A DNA stretch of 64,000 bases from Isoetes taiwanensis. Taxonomy: Eukaryota; Streptophyta; Lycopodiopsida; Isoetales; Isoetaceae. The translations under genes and the position numbers were made by a program. Position 1 is the stretch's first letter, and each line of letters opens with the position of its first letter. This document shows positions 41,690-53,713 of the stretch, piece by piece. Location: the NCBI GenBank assembly GCA_021234155.1, contig JAJEKV010000011.1:18990677-19054676 (forward strand), given 5' to 3'. The notes under the pieces are model-generated. The model was given only the letters and a program-made list of their open reading frames with translations, was not told where the DNA came from and did no database searches.

Positions 41690-43991
41690 CACTCATGTGC
41701 TACCTAATATCTTTTGCTTCTGGCGAAGGGTTCTTAGAAAGCCAGTACAGCCCACAGGGAACATCACTCCCGAGCAGTGGAGGCAATACTTGCAACAGCT
41801 ATACGACCCTCAGGGTGCACATGCAGCATTACCCCTGCAAGAAGGCCCAGTGCTGGAAATCACAGATTCAGACGTGGAACAAGGCTTACAGCGTCTTGCC
41901 AATGGGAAAGCCCCGGACCTGGATGGCATGCGAGGCGTGAATTGCTTAAGTGGGCGGGGGCCGCCCATAATACCGATCTTGCCGCCTTGTTCAACAAGGC
42001 ATTACAAGAAGGCTTCCGATGCGGTGGACCAATAGCGAGTTGTTCCCATCTATAAGGCGGGGTGACCGCGATCGCCCACCCATTACCGAACAATCATGGT
42101 CGGGTTCGGTGTTTGCAAAATTGCTTGCTGGGATTCTCGAGCAGCGGTTGATGGGTTGGAGGCGGGAGAGATCTGGGCCCTCACCCGAGGCGGGATTCGG
42201 ACCAGACACTCAACCATTGACCACATCTTCACATTGCGAAGCTCACGGTTGAAGACGGCAGGAACCGCCGGGATCTATATTGTTGCCGTGGATTTTGCAA
42301 AGGCATTTGACACATCGTGCCTCGGGAAAAACTATGGGCAAGATTGGCGCAATTTGGGGGTTCCGGTAGATTTTGCGAATGCGATTATGCGTGCTTTATG
42401 AAAGATGCTCGGGTCGGTTGCGGCCGACAAAGCCAACCATTTGATAGTAGTATCGGGGTTCGCCAGGGATGCCCTCTCTCCCCAACATTGTTTGGGCTTT
42501 ACATTGATCAATTGGAGAGCGGGCTTGCGATAATGGGGGCGGCGGGGCTCACCTTCTCTACCGGATCATCAAGCGGTTAATATATATCGATGATGTGGAC
42601 CTCCTAGCTTACACCGGCGGACATGCAGCGACATCTCGATGCCCTGGACACATTTTGTCAAGCGGCCGATATCTTGGCGTCAACTTGGCCAAGACTAAGG
42701 TGGTTTTCATATCATCTTCACGACGGTAGAGGATCCCTCCTTCCGATTATCGAGGGCAGAATGTGGAAGTAGCATCCACATACAAATATTTGGGAGTGGA
42801 GTTTCCGTCTACTACTATGCTTTGGGACACATCCATACCGCTACGAAAGTTCTGGCGGGCTGGAAAGCACTATATGCAATGCAAAACAATAGTCATAGAG
42901 CGGAGTTGTATGATTGGACCCATCAGTCACACCTGTTCAAAGTCTTAGTGGAGCCCTGCCCTTTTATACGAGGGGTTGAAGTATGGGGCCGATGAGTATC
43001 CCTCGCTACTTGGAATGACTTGGAGCAAAAGTGCGTAAAGCCTTCTTGGTACGAGCACTAGGGGTGAAGTCCACAAATCCCATATCAAATTCTACTGCAG
43101 GAAAGGGATTCTTGCCTCTTGAGGGCGGCCCTTGATCGCCACATTGTCTATTTTTAGGAAGGTGGTCAACATGGACGATGCTCGTCTCCCAAAACTAGCT
43201 TATATCATGGCAATGGGGCCACAACGCCTCGGGGGGCCTCTTTGGAGGGAAAAGAGAGCTCAATGGATGGCTAGATGGAATGTGCAGGAGCACAGGTGCA
43301 TACATGTGCAACAGAGAAGTGATCGCCATAGCTTGAGGCAATATCTTGACGCTTGCTTCATCAAAGAAGCTTTAGGATGCCAGCCCTTGAACAGTCAAGA
43401 CAAAGACACTACCGGCGCCACATAAATCCCACATTGGAACGAGGCCCACAATGCTACCGCGCACCCACTTGCCCATGAAAAGACTTGAGACTCATTGCCT
43501 CCATTCGCACGAGGGCACATCATCTTGAATTGAGACAGCAGATGGATTGGTGAGCCACGCCGGGGACGTGCTCTGTCAATGCCGCCAAATGGGAGTCATT
43601 GAGGATGAATCTCATACCCGTCAAAGTTGCCCAAAGATATGATCAAATCCGGGACGCTTATCTTTGAGTTGGTCGCCCGGCCGGCCGCTACATGTGACAT
43701 TGAGCACGGCATCCGTACGGATGCTAGGATCATACCTTCAGGAGGTCATGGACATGCGAGATCAGCTATGTCCTCGGGCACACACTTGACATGTACATAC
43801 ACATTTATTTCATGATGATGTATACTTGTACAGTTTGACAGCATTCTTATTACTGCCACGGTTTTTCCCTCGAAAACCCTTCGGGGCGGGGGTTTTTTAA
43901 CCCGGACAGTAATAAGTTTGCTGCGCTCCTTCTGGGTCCCATAGGCCGATTGGTCTCAGTGGACGATAAAAAAACTATTCTATTCTATTCT
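41690..43991 (+). mobile_element. Truncated LINE with reverse transcriptase and hairpin tail
   Basis: A broken plus-strand reverse transcriptase runs from the thumb-proximal N-region (DVEQGLQRLANGKAPDLDGM) to a C-terminal zinc-like segment (about 43565-43640, CRQMGVIEDESH...SCP). It is followed by a 3' UTR with a CCC-TTCG-GGG hairpin (43877-43886), then GGTCCCATA, a GGCC-GATT-GGTC hairpin (43944-43955), CAGTGGACGATAAAA and a CTATT microsatellite tail ending near 43991. The endonuclease is missing, so this is a 5'-truncated copy. The tail identifies the family whose enzyme may serve the other elements with the same 3' end. Confidence 0.8.
41697..43640 (+). pseudogene. LINE reverse transcriptase, many frameshifts
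   Basis: Reverse transcriptase motifs appear in order across shifting frames: GSVFAKLLAGILEQRL, then HIFTLRSSRLK with VAVDFAKAFDT, then SSIGVRQGCPLSPTLFGLYIDQLE, then the catalytic YIDDVDLLA (about 42585-42612), then NLAKTKVVF and YKYLGVEF. The active-site Asp pair is present. At least six frameshifts or stops occur. Many sit in CG-rich spots such as CGGCGG or CCGG runs, like those in the poorly polished chromovirus copy, so some may be consensus errors. Confidence 0.8.
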
Positions 43992-45825
43992 TGATGATTT
44001 CTCGATGTTTTCTCTGTATATGCTAAAAATTCGGATAATAATTGCCAAGACAATATTTTGCAAGACAGTATTTTTGCACCATATTTCATGAACAAGCGCT
44101 ACAGGGTTCTAATGTTGTGCATGGTGTTCTTACAACTCACATATTGTTACTTAGAGGGTCTTTGATTGGATGTAGAAATTTTGAACTTTTTAGTTATGGG
44201 CCAATGTTGTAATTTTTCTTTTGGTAGCTTTTTAATTTTGCTAGTGTTTTGTTAGTCTAAACGGTAAGGCTGCTCCAATGTGCTTTGGCATTGAACACGT
44301 AGCTTGGCATGAGATAGATAAGTAGGAGATTTATTATTTGTTATGTCGTGTTTGCCTTTTCACCTTTGTCATACCCCGGGGCATTTTTAGTTTTACTCTA
44401 TAGCTTCATGTTTTACCTCTTTAGCCTTTGCTTTCCCATAATATCAAAGTTACCATATTTTATCCGTGAGCTCTTAGACCATATTGAGTGTCACTAGCGT
44501 TTAGTGGCATCTATTCTGCAATACTTTTACATGTAATCTTGTTTGGTTCTTGTCCCATAGCCTTCGGGCTCCCGAGGACGTTAAAAATTTTTATTATTAT
44601 TATTATTATTATATTCTTTTTATTATCATTTAGAATGGCAGATACTAAATTGTTCCTTAAAGTTTTGTACGCATCTCGAAGCATTTAGGATTGGAATTGA
44701 TATAGAGTTTGATGTGCAAAGGGATGCATTATGGTGGCATTCAATTTGTGGGAGGTCTTGTTGAGAGATAGTTTTATATGTCCTTACTTTATGTGTTTCC
44801 ATTGGGCTCCATAGTATTCGATTTGAAGTGTGATTATCCTCTTTAGTTTGTACACCTCTCATTTGTCTTAATCGTTAGCCCTATCTCCTTTTGCCTATTC
44901 TACTACACATAGCTTTATTTTTACGTTCATTTAGCACTCCCTTTTTTTGTCTATTCTTCTATACATAGCTATATTTTCACTTTTCAGTCCTTGTGCCTCG
45001 GGTTTTGTTTGCTAACGAGAACTTTTGCATAAATAGCCATTATCATGGGATATGAGTTGTGATAAGTTCTCTAATAAGTTCATTAAGGTCATATCTTGAG
45101 ACAACTCAAGTAATTGGTAGTTATGTATGTTCTGGTGCAATCTTAGTGGTGTTTTCATAGATAGACATTGTTGGTTATTGTGGACTATATTTTATTTGAT
45201 ACCAAAGAAGAAAAAAAACAAAAAAAAAGGGAAAAAGAAAGAAAAAGCACGTTGTCTCAATACACTTCCAATTATCCTATGTCCTTCCTTCCATTGACAA
45301 GTATTACTGAAATTGTTTACTAACATGCTATTTTGCTTGTAGGACACAGTAGAAACAATGTGGCTAAATTCAAGGCAGATCAATGGTTTCAAATATTGTT
45401 GTTTATATTCAAGTTTGTTTTGAGAAAACTATTTTCAAGTGCTAAAAAACATCAAGCTTAAACATTTGATTGATCGAAACTGTTTTTAAGTGCTTAAAAA
45501 TAGATTCAAGCGTTGTCATAATGTTCTTTAACAATCTTAACAGTTTTTTGAGCCTTAATGGGTTACTTGAAATATTAGCCTTCATTACCCAGAAAAAAGA
45601 TCAGTCCTTGCCTGACAATTCTGTGATGCAGCCTTAAATGGCTATTTTGGTAGCCTATGTGGCTGCCACCTTAGCCTTGGTGGTACCAATACCCTCACCA
45701 CTTTGGCACTTCATAAGATGAGTTGGCATTGCCACCTTGGTATACAAAAAAGCTTGCCTTATGTCTTATCTTGTTGGTCATGTTGTCGTGTGGTCCATAT
45801 AGTTTGAAAGGTGTTCATTTCGCTG
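43992..45825. other. Intergenic sequence with a LINE-type tail remnant
   Basis: A 3' terminus of the shared family lies at about 44551-44613: TGTCCCAT, then AGCC-TTCG-GGCT (44559-44570), then CCGAGGACGTTAAAA and an ATT repeat. The rest is AT-rich without a recognised gene. Confidence 0.5.
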
Positions 45826-46038
45826 CTACACAAGTTTTACGCTTAAGTGTGCAGCCAATGGACACCCCCCCATAAGGCTAGATTTGTACCTGGAAGTTAA
45901 TTCTTTACTCCTTGGCTTTCGAAAATTGTCTCCATTACTCGAATCCGATGGTGCTAATGGCAGCCTTTCCACTTCTTCTTCTAAAACCTGGCCTACTGCA
46001 GAGGACAATGGAGAAGCAACGACCATGTTCAACCACAC
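45826..46038 (-). pseudogene. Possible QWRF/augmin-8-type gene fragment
   Basis: The minus frame carries EEEVERLPLAPSDSSNGDN and RKPRSKELTSRYKSS. A basic K-P-R..E-S-SRY phrase is typical of the N-terminal part of plant QWRF-family microtubule proteins. The match is short and from memory. No other part of such a gene is present, so this would be a captured or decayed fragment. Confidence 0.3.
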
Positions 46039-46396
46039 TGCCTACTTCTGCTACATTGATAAATTTCCTTCATGCCTGCGCCTTCTTCCATTTCATAACC
46101 TAAGTCTGGCGAAGACCTACATTCTTACAAGCTCTTTCCCATCTTGGCTTTCTTATGTAATTGTTCTTTTCTCGATCAAGGCCAAGAAGCCTTTTCCACT
46201 CCCATAGTCACTTATCAGAAGCTTTAGTGCATAATAATGCTTTTTCGGTAACCAACATCGTCCTTGATGGAATACTTCTTGATCTTGTTCCTAAAGCTTG
46301 TGTTTCTTCTTAAATTCGTTGTAGACTGCATTCCATATCAGAGATTTGTCTGTGCAATAGTATATCGTGCCATATGTAAGCCGGGATGTTGTTCTT

Positions 46397-46465
46397 ATGC
46401 GGATTAAAACAAGAATCTCTATCATGAAGCTTGTGCAGCATCCAAATGTTGTTCCCTTACATGAG
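46397..46465 (+). pseudogene. Protein kinase exon fragment (CIPK-like)
   Basis: A 23-codon stretch reads [18 protein letters not shown] and ends at a GAG|GTAAG donor (46463-46470). This matches the helix alphaC to beta4 region of plant SnRK3/CIPK kinases (EIS.MKLV.HPN.V.L.E), including the position of a known intron. No neighbouring kinase exon is visible, so it is an isolated fragment. Confidence 0.6.
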
Positions 46466-46607
46466 GTAAGATTTTTACAGAGAATTCAGAAAAACAATGA
46501 GACTGACACCAAAAATCGCTGCTAGAAGCAAGAGATGCATGATTGATATTCAAGCTCCAAATGAGACTAATTTGGGAAGCGTCCTTAGTCAAGTATTGAG
46601 GTTTGTA

Positions 46608-46674
46608 ATGAATGCATATGCAGTAATTGAAACCGGAGGTGAGCAAATCCGAGTGGAACCGGGAAGATTTTATG
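46608..46674 (+). pseudogene. rpl21: Plastid ribosomal protein L21 N-terminal fragment
   Basis: The frame reads [19 protein letters not shown], starting with MNA. The [12 protein letters not shown] string is the N-terminus of plastid-encoded L21 as found in bryophyte and fern chloroplast genomes. The match stops after about 22 residues and the frame then continues with unrelated sequence. It is therefore a short plastid-derived insertion in nuclear DNA or a scrambled fragment. The 30 codons upstream in the same frame are not recognised. Confidence 0.55.
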
Positions 46675-46954
46675 GGACAATATCCAACAATAGGTTCCAT
46701 AGAATGAATGACCGATCTGAATCCAGGAAATGATAGAGCCTTAGAATAACCATGCGTAATAAGATGGGTGATGGTAATAGTGTGGTTGTTATTTTTAAGT
46801 GATTGGACATCTTCTCAGAGCTATGTTAGCTGCTGCATATGAGGTCAGTTGGAATTTTTCATAGTAAGTTCAATGGAAAACATGACTTTAAAGTATGATT
46901 TAAGCCACTTCACCCTCCGGCCATGGAGGGCAACCCCCTGTGCGCAGCACCTTG

Positions 46955-47075
46955 TTTTTTTTTTTTTTTTTTTTTTTTTTAATTATAGTGCAACAGCCCA
47001 AACTCGAGTGTCATATTTTCCTAAAGGCCTAGGCTATCCACGTGTCTTGGAAGTACATAGAGCCACTTGATATTG
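46955..47075 (-). repeat. Oligo-T/SINE-like fragment, copy 2
   Basis: A 26-base T run is followed by CAACAGCCC and AGGCTATCCACGTGT, similar in order to 3986-4060. Confidence 0.4.
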
Positions 47076-49824
47076 ATTTAAAAAAAATGAACGCCTCGAA
47101 AAAATAGGAAAATGGTGACGCTTGGGAAGATTCTTGTTTTGCTTTTGTCGTTCTTTGCTTGTTTTGTGATTCTTTATTTTGTGGCTCTTGTGTGGATTTA
47201 GATTGATTCATAGATTGATTCATAGGTTCATATCATTTTTTCTTGATTAGGTTTTGCAAGCGATTTTGGGTTATCATTTTGTTTGTTTGTCGCTTGCTCT
47301 TGACCAGTCGCCTCTTTTGTGCTCTTTGATCCGTGCAAGTGGCCAAGCTTTGTTCAACTCCTTCAATATTTTGCAGGAATTATCATTTAAAAGTGTTGGT
47401 GGTGTGGTAGATGGCAACTATAAATCTAGGTTTTCTCTTCCAGCTTTCAAAAGTTGAGCATGGCTTCCATTTTGTTTTGAGCCCATATAATTTTAGTTGT
47501 GATGCCAAGAGACCCCACTTTTGTTTTTTCCATGTGGCTTCCGTAACTTTGCTTGTGCCTTGTTGTTGATGGAGTCCAAATGGAGCATAGGTAAGAGCTT
47601 TCTTCAAGCATGATTGTTTTAGCTTGGAGCTGCGGACTAAGGCTAGAGTTTGGTTTCAAGATGATTTCTGACCTGAAGATATAGAACAAGCAGCTTACAT
47701 ACAAAGCTCACTCAATGAAGATGCACGGTAACTATACCTGATTCTTTCCTTCAAAACTTTTTGTGAACCTAAACTGTCAATTTGCATCCTCTACCCATTC
47801 TTCCTGAGTTAAACCTAGGCTTCCGAGTTTTTCTTTGCTTCTCTTTGGTTTATATTTGTCGATTTGATTTACTTAGCAGCTGAAAGCATATAATATAGGC
47901 TAATATGGTATGCCACCTCAAAACTTAAATTATTGTCTCCTCATATATCATTTTTGCCACTGTTAAATCTTGAATAACTCAAATGAAGACTTAATTCATC
48001 TCAGCTTCTTATTCTTCACTTTTGGATCCAATTGAAATTGTGGATAGATTAGGATCTTTATCCGATTATGTTTTAGTCTCGAAAAGTTTGCGTGTTTTCA
48101 TTTGGGAGCATAGATCACAGTAATAAATTGAATATACTTTGTTGGTACTAGTTTTAAGTTCCTATTTGCTTATCTTATAAGTGCCAAGGAAAATATGTTT
48201 TGTGTTTTGGTGGCTTTATTGTGGTACAATTCCCTAGCAACAGCTGAATTAATTTCATATTCCCATTTGCTTACAATTGTGATGGAAAATATGTTGTGTT
48301 GTTAAATGGTACAACCCAATTGGATTACTGAGAAGCTCCACGAAATAACTAGAAATTTTAGGCGTTAGTAAGTATGAGTCTTTATTTATTTTTTGCATGA
48401 TTTTAAGTTTCTAAATCTCTTGATGAAATTTTCTTATCTGGTTTTCAAGGTTTGAGAGTGATAATGGCCAGAGGGAAAGGGTGAAGCAGTGTTATTTTAT
48501 AACAAATACTGTTATACATCTTCTTTTTTAAAATGGCAAGGGATTGGGAAATGTGCATGGAACGCCGCATGTCTAATACTGCTATGTATATCGCTATTTG
48601 CTGCTCTAGTGCATTGCCAGCCGCATGATGCAGGAATATTCCCTCGGATATTCCCTCTAGGTGAACTGCAGCCGTCCACCTCACTGGGAGATGGGGTCAA
48701 ACGCTTATGTGACCCTATTCTTAAGGGTGTTTGACCACCATTGAAAACCAAATTTAATACACATTGACTCCAAAGTAGAATCAAGCTATATTCATGGTGC
48801 AATCCCCTAATGATAGGGACATGCCATAGATAGGCAGCTACGGAGACGCTTAACAGCCATGCCAGAATCCACTTCAAGAATTCCTTTGCAGCCTGCGCCT
48901 TCAAGATTGCATTGCCACTGTTGTAAGCCTTATACAAGCCTTGAAGACTGCATTTCCACTGCTCTCAGCCATCTGCAAGTACAAGCACCAAGCCCCCAAT
49001 AATCCCAGGGTTTAAGACAACCACATCATTTCACTCCCTTCTGATAACAGCTGAGCAGCTTTAAACATGACGACTCCATAGACCATCGTCGGAACAAAGC
49101 AAAAACCCATAGTTTTCTTCGCATTGACTCTCTTGATTTGCCAGATCGGTTACAATGGGCTGAATATAAGTCTGAGAAAAAAGCCCATCAGAAGTAGATC
49201 CGCTAATGGCTGCATATGTCGCTATATTTTGTTGAGATCCTGCAGGAATGGGCTGCATCAAAATCAAAATACTGATGGCAACAAAGCAAATGCGGGACCA
49301 TTCTGGCATAGCCACTGAATGGCCCGGAATCGCCCAGGCCACCGTAGCCAAGGCTACACACCGGAAGCTGCCGGAATTGTTTTGTATAGTCCATCTGGGC
49401 CGGATAGCTTCCTATAAACAGAAATCTCTACCTTCTAAACTTGGCGCCTGCATCAAACCATGGAACGAAGCTCCTCGACCCCAGCCACGCCACTCCAAGA
49501 ATACAGGAAAGAAAAAGATTCGTTTTTGCCCTAAATCTATACTCGAAAACATACAATACAACCCTAAAACCATTGAAACCATATGTTACAAACATACGCT
49601 TTCATGAACTAGCAAACTATAACGCCACATGCGGCGTTCCCTCTCTCGCCATGCGGTCTCCTTGTGGGGTGTAGCAGCCGGCATTGAATGCCAAAATTTG
49701 AACTGGCCATTGTCATTCAATGGCCTCAGCCCCCTCCGTTAGCAACCCCGCTGGTGGTGAGTTGCTATTGAAGGGAAACTAGATGTGGTAAATAGAGGTG
49801 TTGGCCATACTCCTAAAACTCATA
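47076..49824. other. Intergenic sequence; two weak secretory-type frames
   Basis: Mostly AT-rich. A plus frame at 48489-48734 (81 codons) holds a hydrophobic run followed by an Ala-Leu-Val-His-Cys cleavage-like site. A minus frame at 49061-49351 (96 codons) also starts with a hydrophobic helix (ICFVAISILILMQPIPAGS). Neither has a known motif or a supporting exon, so I do not call them genes. Confidence 0.35.
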
Positions 49825-52800
49825 ATGAATTTCAAAATCGTGAGCTGGAATATCAGAGGAGTAAAGTCTTCGGCCACTAGCACTAAAGAGAGTGAATGCG
49901 GATATCATATGCTTTCAAGAACACAAATGTAAGAAGGAGGAAGCTGATGTTCTGTTTAAAATAATAGGGAATGAGTATGTTGGAATTGTCTCGGCAAAGG
50001 AAAAATCTAGTGCAGGTACCTTAATCGCATGGAAAAACACGGTTAAGGTGACAACATCTATGTCGGATAGATTTGGAAGGTGGTCCATCATAGTGTGGAA
50101 GCAGAACAACCAATCATGGGGAATTTTAAACATTTACGCGCATAACAATCCTAGGGGAAGAGGTGCACTATGGGCCTCCCTCAGACATAAAATCAAAAGT
50201 CTTGGTAATCACATAGCATGGTTAATCTTTGGGTGATTTTAATATGGTGGAGACATCGAAGACGGGGACGTGGTGCAACATCCGACATTGTTAATGGTTT
50301 TGAAAAAAGAGCAAAGTGGGGTAAACTAATAGACGCGGTGGATTTATTGAGTCGGAGGGGATAAAGGTTTCACATGGTGCAATGGTTGGGTGGGGACAGG
50401 TAGAGCTTACGCTAGACATGAGGTGTTACGTGAATTACAATACACTCGCCACTTCCCCAACTCTCGTGAGAGTAAACCGCGACCGACAATGCAATATCGA
50501 TCATAATCCTCGAGTGTAATTTCAAGCCGGGAATGTAGGAAAAAAGTCTCAAGAACGGTGTTTAAAATGAATATCAAGTATCCGAAAGAGCACGCTTTTC
50601 GCAAAATGCAAAGAAATTTGGCAAGCGGCATTTATAAAAGACTCGTGTATGAAGGCCTTACTTGGCAAAGACTAGCAAATATTAAGCAATTTGCTAAACT
50701 GTGGGGGAGAGAAAAAGTACAGGAGGAGAGAGCATCTTTGGACAAACTATACAGTCAATTGACAACCCTCAGAGCAGCAGGTCCCAACGATGGTACAAAA
50801 GAGGAAAAATTACTGGATGAGATTAAAAAGTCAGAGGAGACTAAGACTGTCGAGAATGCAAAGGCAAGGTGTTTAACTTGGCTTAGGCAAGCGGATAAAT
50901 GCTCTAAGTTTTTCTTTTAAGGCGCCAGCGTAAGAGATGGTCAACAAAGATTATCTAGCATTACACTTGATGATGGGTCAATACTAAAAAGTTGTGATGG
51001 GCTTCATAAGTTTCTTCACGATCACTTTCAAAGCTTCTTCGGTGAGAAGCGTATGCCGTTCCAGGACGAGTTTGAAGAGTTAGTGGTTTCCAAGGTGTCT
51101 CCAGTCATAACAAATGAGCAACGCCAAATGTTGAGCCGCCCACTATCTATAGAGGATTTGCATCAGGCAGCCATCGCCCTCGACAAAGAGAAGTGTCCGG
51201 GGATGGATGGGATTCCAATAGAGTTTTTCCAGGTCTATTGGGAATGGATTAAAACTGATGTATTCTCAGCTTATACAGACTTCCAACAAGCAGACCACCT
51301 GGATCCCAAGCTAAATACAGGTTGTATCGTTTTGATTCCAAAGGGAAAAGACCCACGTACTATCAATGACTGGAGACCCATCACATTGCTGTCGGCATTC
51401 TATAAGATAATAGCAAAGGGAATGGCAGAGAAAATAAAGCCCATACTTGCAGAAACTATCTCCCCCGTCCAGTCAGGTTTTCTCCCGTGAAGGAACATTC
51501 TCGCACAATATAGCAAAGAGCTTTTGAGGGTATGTATTGGGCTAAAAAACACAGTCAAAAAGTAGCTTACATCAAGTTGGATTTTACTAAGGCATACGAT
51601 AGCATCGGATGGAGCTTTTATATAAAATGTTTGTTAAAATTGGGTTGCGGGGAATTTTTTACTGGAAGTGTTAAGAGATTACTCCACTCCACACGGGCCT
51701 CTGTTCTTCTCAACGGGGAGTCCTCTCCTATATTCGGCATCGAAAGAGGCATTAGACAGGGATGCCCACTAGCCCCATTTTTATTTAACATAGCAAAATG
51801 AAGCTTTCTCACGCCTATTCCTACGGCCTCAAGGGATGGTCTAGTAGAGGGTCTTCAAATGGGGATGGATCTCCAGATATGCAATCAATATGCAGATGAC
51901 TCTTTTCTCGTTTTCTAGTAGCAAGAGGAGAGCAATCTAAAGAATGCCGGTCGGTTGTTAGATACTTTCTCCTTGGCCTCGGGATGTCTCATCAATCTGG
52001 AAGAAATGCTCGGCAAGAATGGGTCGGGGAAGGACCACATCCCAGGTGTTTAGAGCGCCTCCCGTGGAAAATCATACAAGATGGGGAGTATTCTAACCTT
52101 CTTGGAATCCCAGTGGGAATTAAAGTACCCTCAACAAAAGTATGGGATGAGATGATATTAGGATTACAGAAGCATCTGAATTGGTGGAAAGTCGCAAAAC
52201 TATCACCAATTTGGCGGGATAGTAGTAGCGAAGCACGGTCACGGCAAAGACACACATCTATGTCTCATCTCTCCTCATAGCCCCACCAGAGAAAGTAAAA
52301 GAAATGGAAGGGACAATTAGAAACTTTGTGTGGGGAGGCAACGAGGAAGGAGCACTAGTGAAAATAGCATGGTGGAAATGTAAAAGAGATAAGGAAGAAG
52401 GGGGAATAGGCATGATTGACTTAGCCCTACAAAGCAAAATACTAGTAGCCAAATTCATGTGGAATATTTTAGAGGAGAAAACGAAGTCACCAGGCCTCCA
52501 ACTCATAGCGCAGGCCATATGTTTCTCCTGCACACATGCTAAAAAATCAGCACAAGTATCTCTTCCATGGTCTCTATTTTATGGCTTGAAACCAAGTTCC
52601 GAGGCCTCACCGTTCTTAAGAGGTCTCATTTCCGCGTGGGACGTGGTGAAAAAGCTCTTCACATTGAATATCAGTAATTGTGCAGCGAGTACTACTCCAC
52701 CATGGTGGATTCCAGTCAACTACCGCAATAAAAATGGCCCTTTGGCCCAATTTGGCCCTTTTAGCTGACATCAGAGTGGTGAGAAGATGGATCAGCTGTG

Positions 52801-53573
52801 GCATTGGTTCGTGTGCAATGTGGTATGAAGGTGGTCAGTTAACAGAATGGACGGTATTCAAGCAGAAATTCGGCCTCCAGAATAACGACAAAACAATGTG
52901 GGAATGTATTGCAGTAAGTCTTCCAAACCACATAAATAGCACGAGTAAGAAACCTTGGGTTCTCGATCAATCTTTGCAGGCGGGGTCATTTGTGAAATCA
53001 ACATATAAGTGCCTGAAGACAAAAGGTACTTTATTGCTACCAGCTCAATGGAATGTGCAAGTCACTGACACACAGTTGAAGGAAATCTGGAGGGGTGTAT
53101 GGATAAAACTTCTTCCTCCCCGAGTGAATTCTTTTTTATGGCAAGTAATTCATAGGGTTCCTATGGTAAACAGAAGGGTATCCAAATTCAAAGCTGACGT
53201 GAGCCCTCTATGTCCATTATGCAAGATGGAGGAAGAGTCTCTGGAACATTGCTTAGTAGAGTGCACTGACCTACAAGTTGTGTGGTCGTGGTGCACGGAT
53301 ATGTTCAACATTACACTGGGGACCAACGATCTCCTTCTAGGTAGATATCCAGTAGAATGGCCAGTCTCAAAACGCAAAGCTTTTCATATTGTCAGATCAT
53401 GGGCATTATGGGTCATATGGAAAAGGCGCAATTCTTTCACTCTAGACAAAGAAGCATATACTACAGCCACACAAATACTGCACATGCTCATAGAGAAGCT
53501 TAGAAAGTTCAAGTGTGTGGTCGAAGATGATGTTTTCCTCGTTTGGGAGACCTTCATCAAACTACCACCTTAA
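49825..53573 (+). pseudogene. L1 ORF2: endonuclease, reverse transcriptase, zf-RVT; multiple breaks
   Basis: Endonuclease pieces are SWNIRG, CFQEHKCKK, LIAWKN and ILNIYAHNNPRGR (49825-50240). Reverse transcriptase pieces are KCPGMDGIPIEFFQ, GCIVLIPKGKDP, DWRPITLLSAFYKIIAKGMA, LDFTKAYDSIGW, GIRQGCPLAPFLF, and the catalytic YADD at about 51893. A C-terminal zf-RVT region lies at about 53085-53300 (LLPPRVNSFLWQVIHRVP, CPLCKMEEESLEHC). A TGA replaces one codon at 51488 (GFLP*RNIL). Frameshifts occur near 49880, 50235, 50920, 51800, 51917 and 52200-52300. Such enzymes nick DNA and reverse-transcribe their RNA in place. This copy is dead but fairly young by eye. Confidence 0.85.
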
Positions 53574-53713
53574 GAAGAAGGCACCTACATGCATTCTAAA
53601 AGGGCTTTGTAGCTATCCCCTCTTCAAACTTGTTCAGGAGGGTGTCTATCTGCTATAAGGCTATGTAATAGTTTACCTATAAATAGAAAATTCTTTATCC
53701 TTCAAAAAAAAAA
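49825..53713 (+). mobile_element. L1-type LINE, ORF2 nearly full length with poly-A
   Basis: The element starts at an ATG with the endonuclease opening MNFKIVSWNIRGVK and ends with a stop at 53571 and an A run at 53704-53713. No ORF1 is visible upstream. A target-site duplication was not found by eye. It is in plus orientation and inserted in intergenic DNA. Confidence 0.8.

Noticed and set aside
48489-49351. Small secretory-protein genes on both strands
   Set aside because: Hydrophobic leaders are visible, but frames are short, unsupported by splice sites, and match no family I know.
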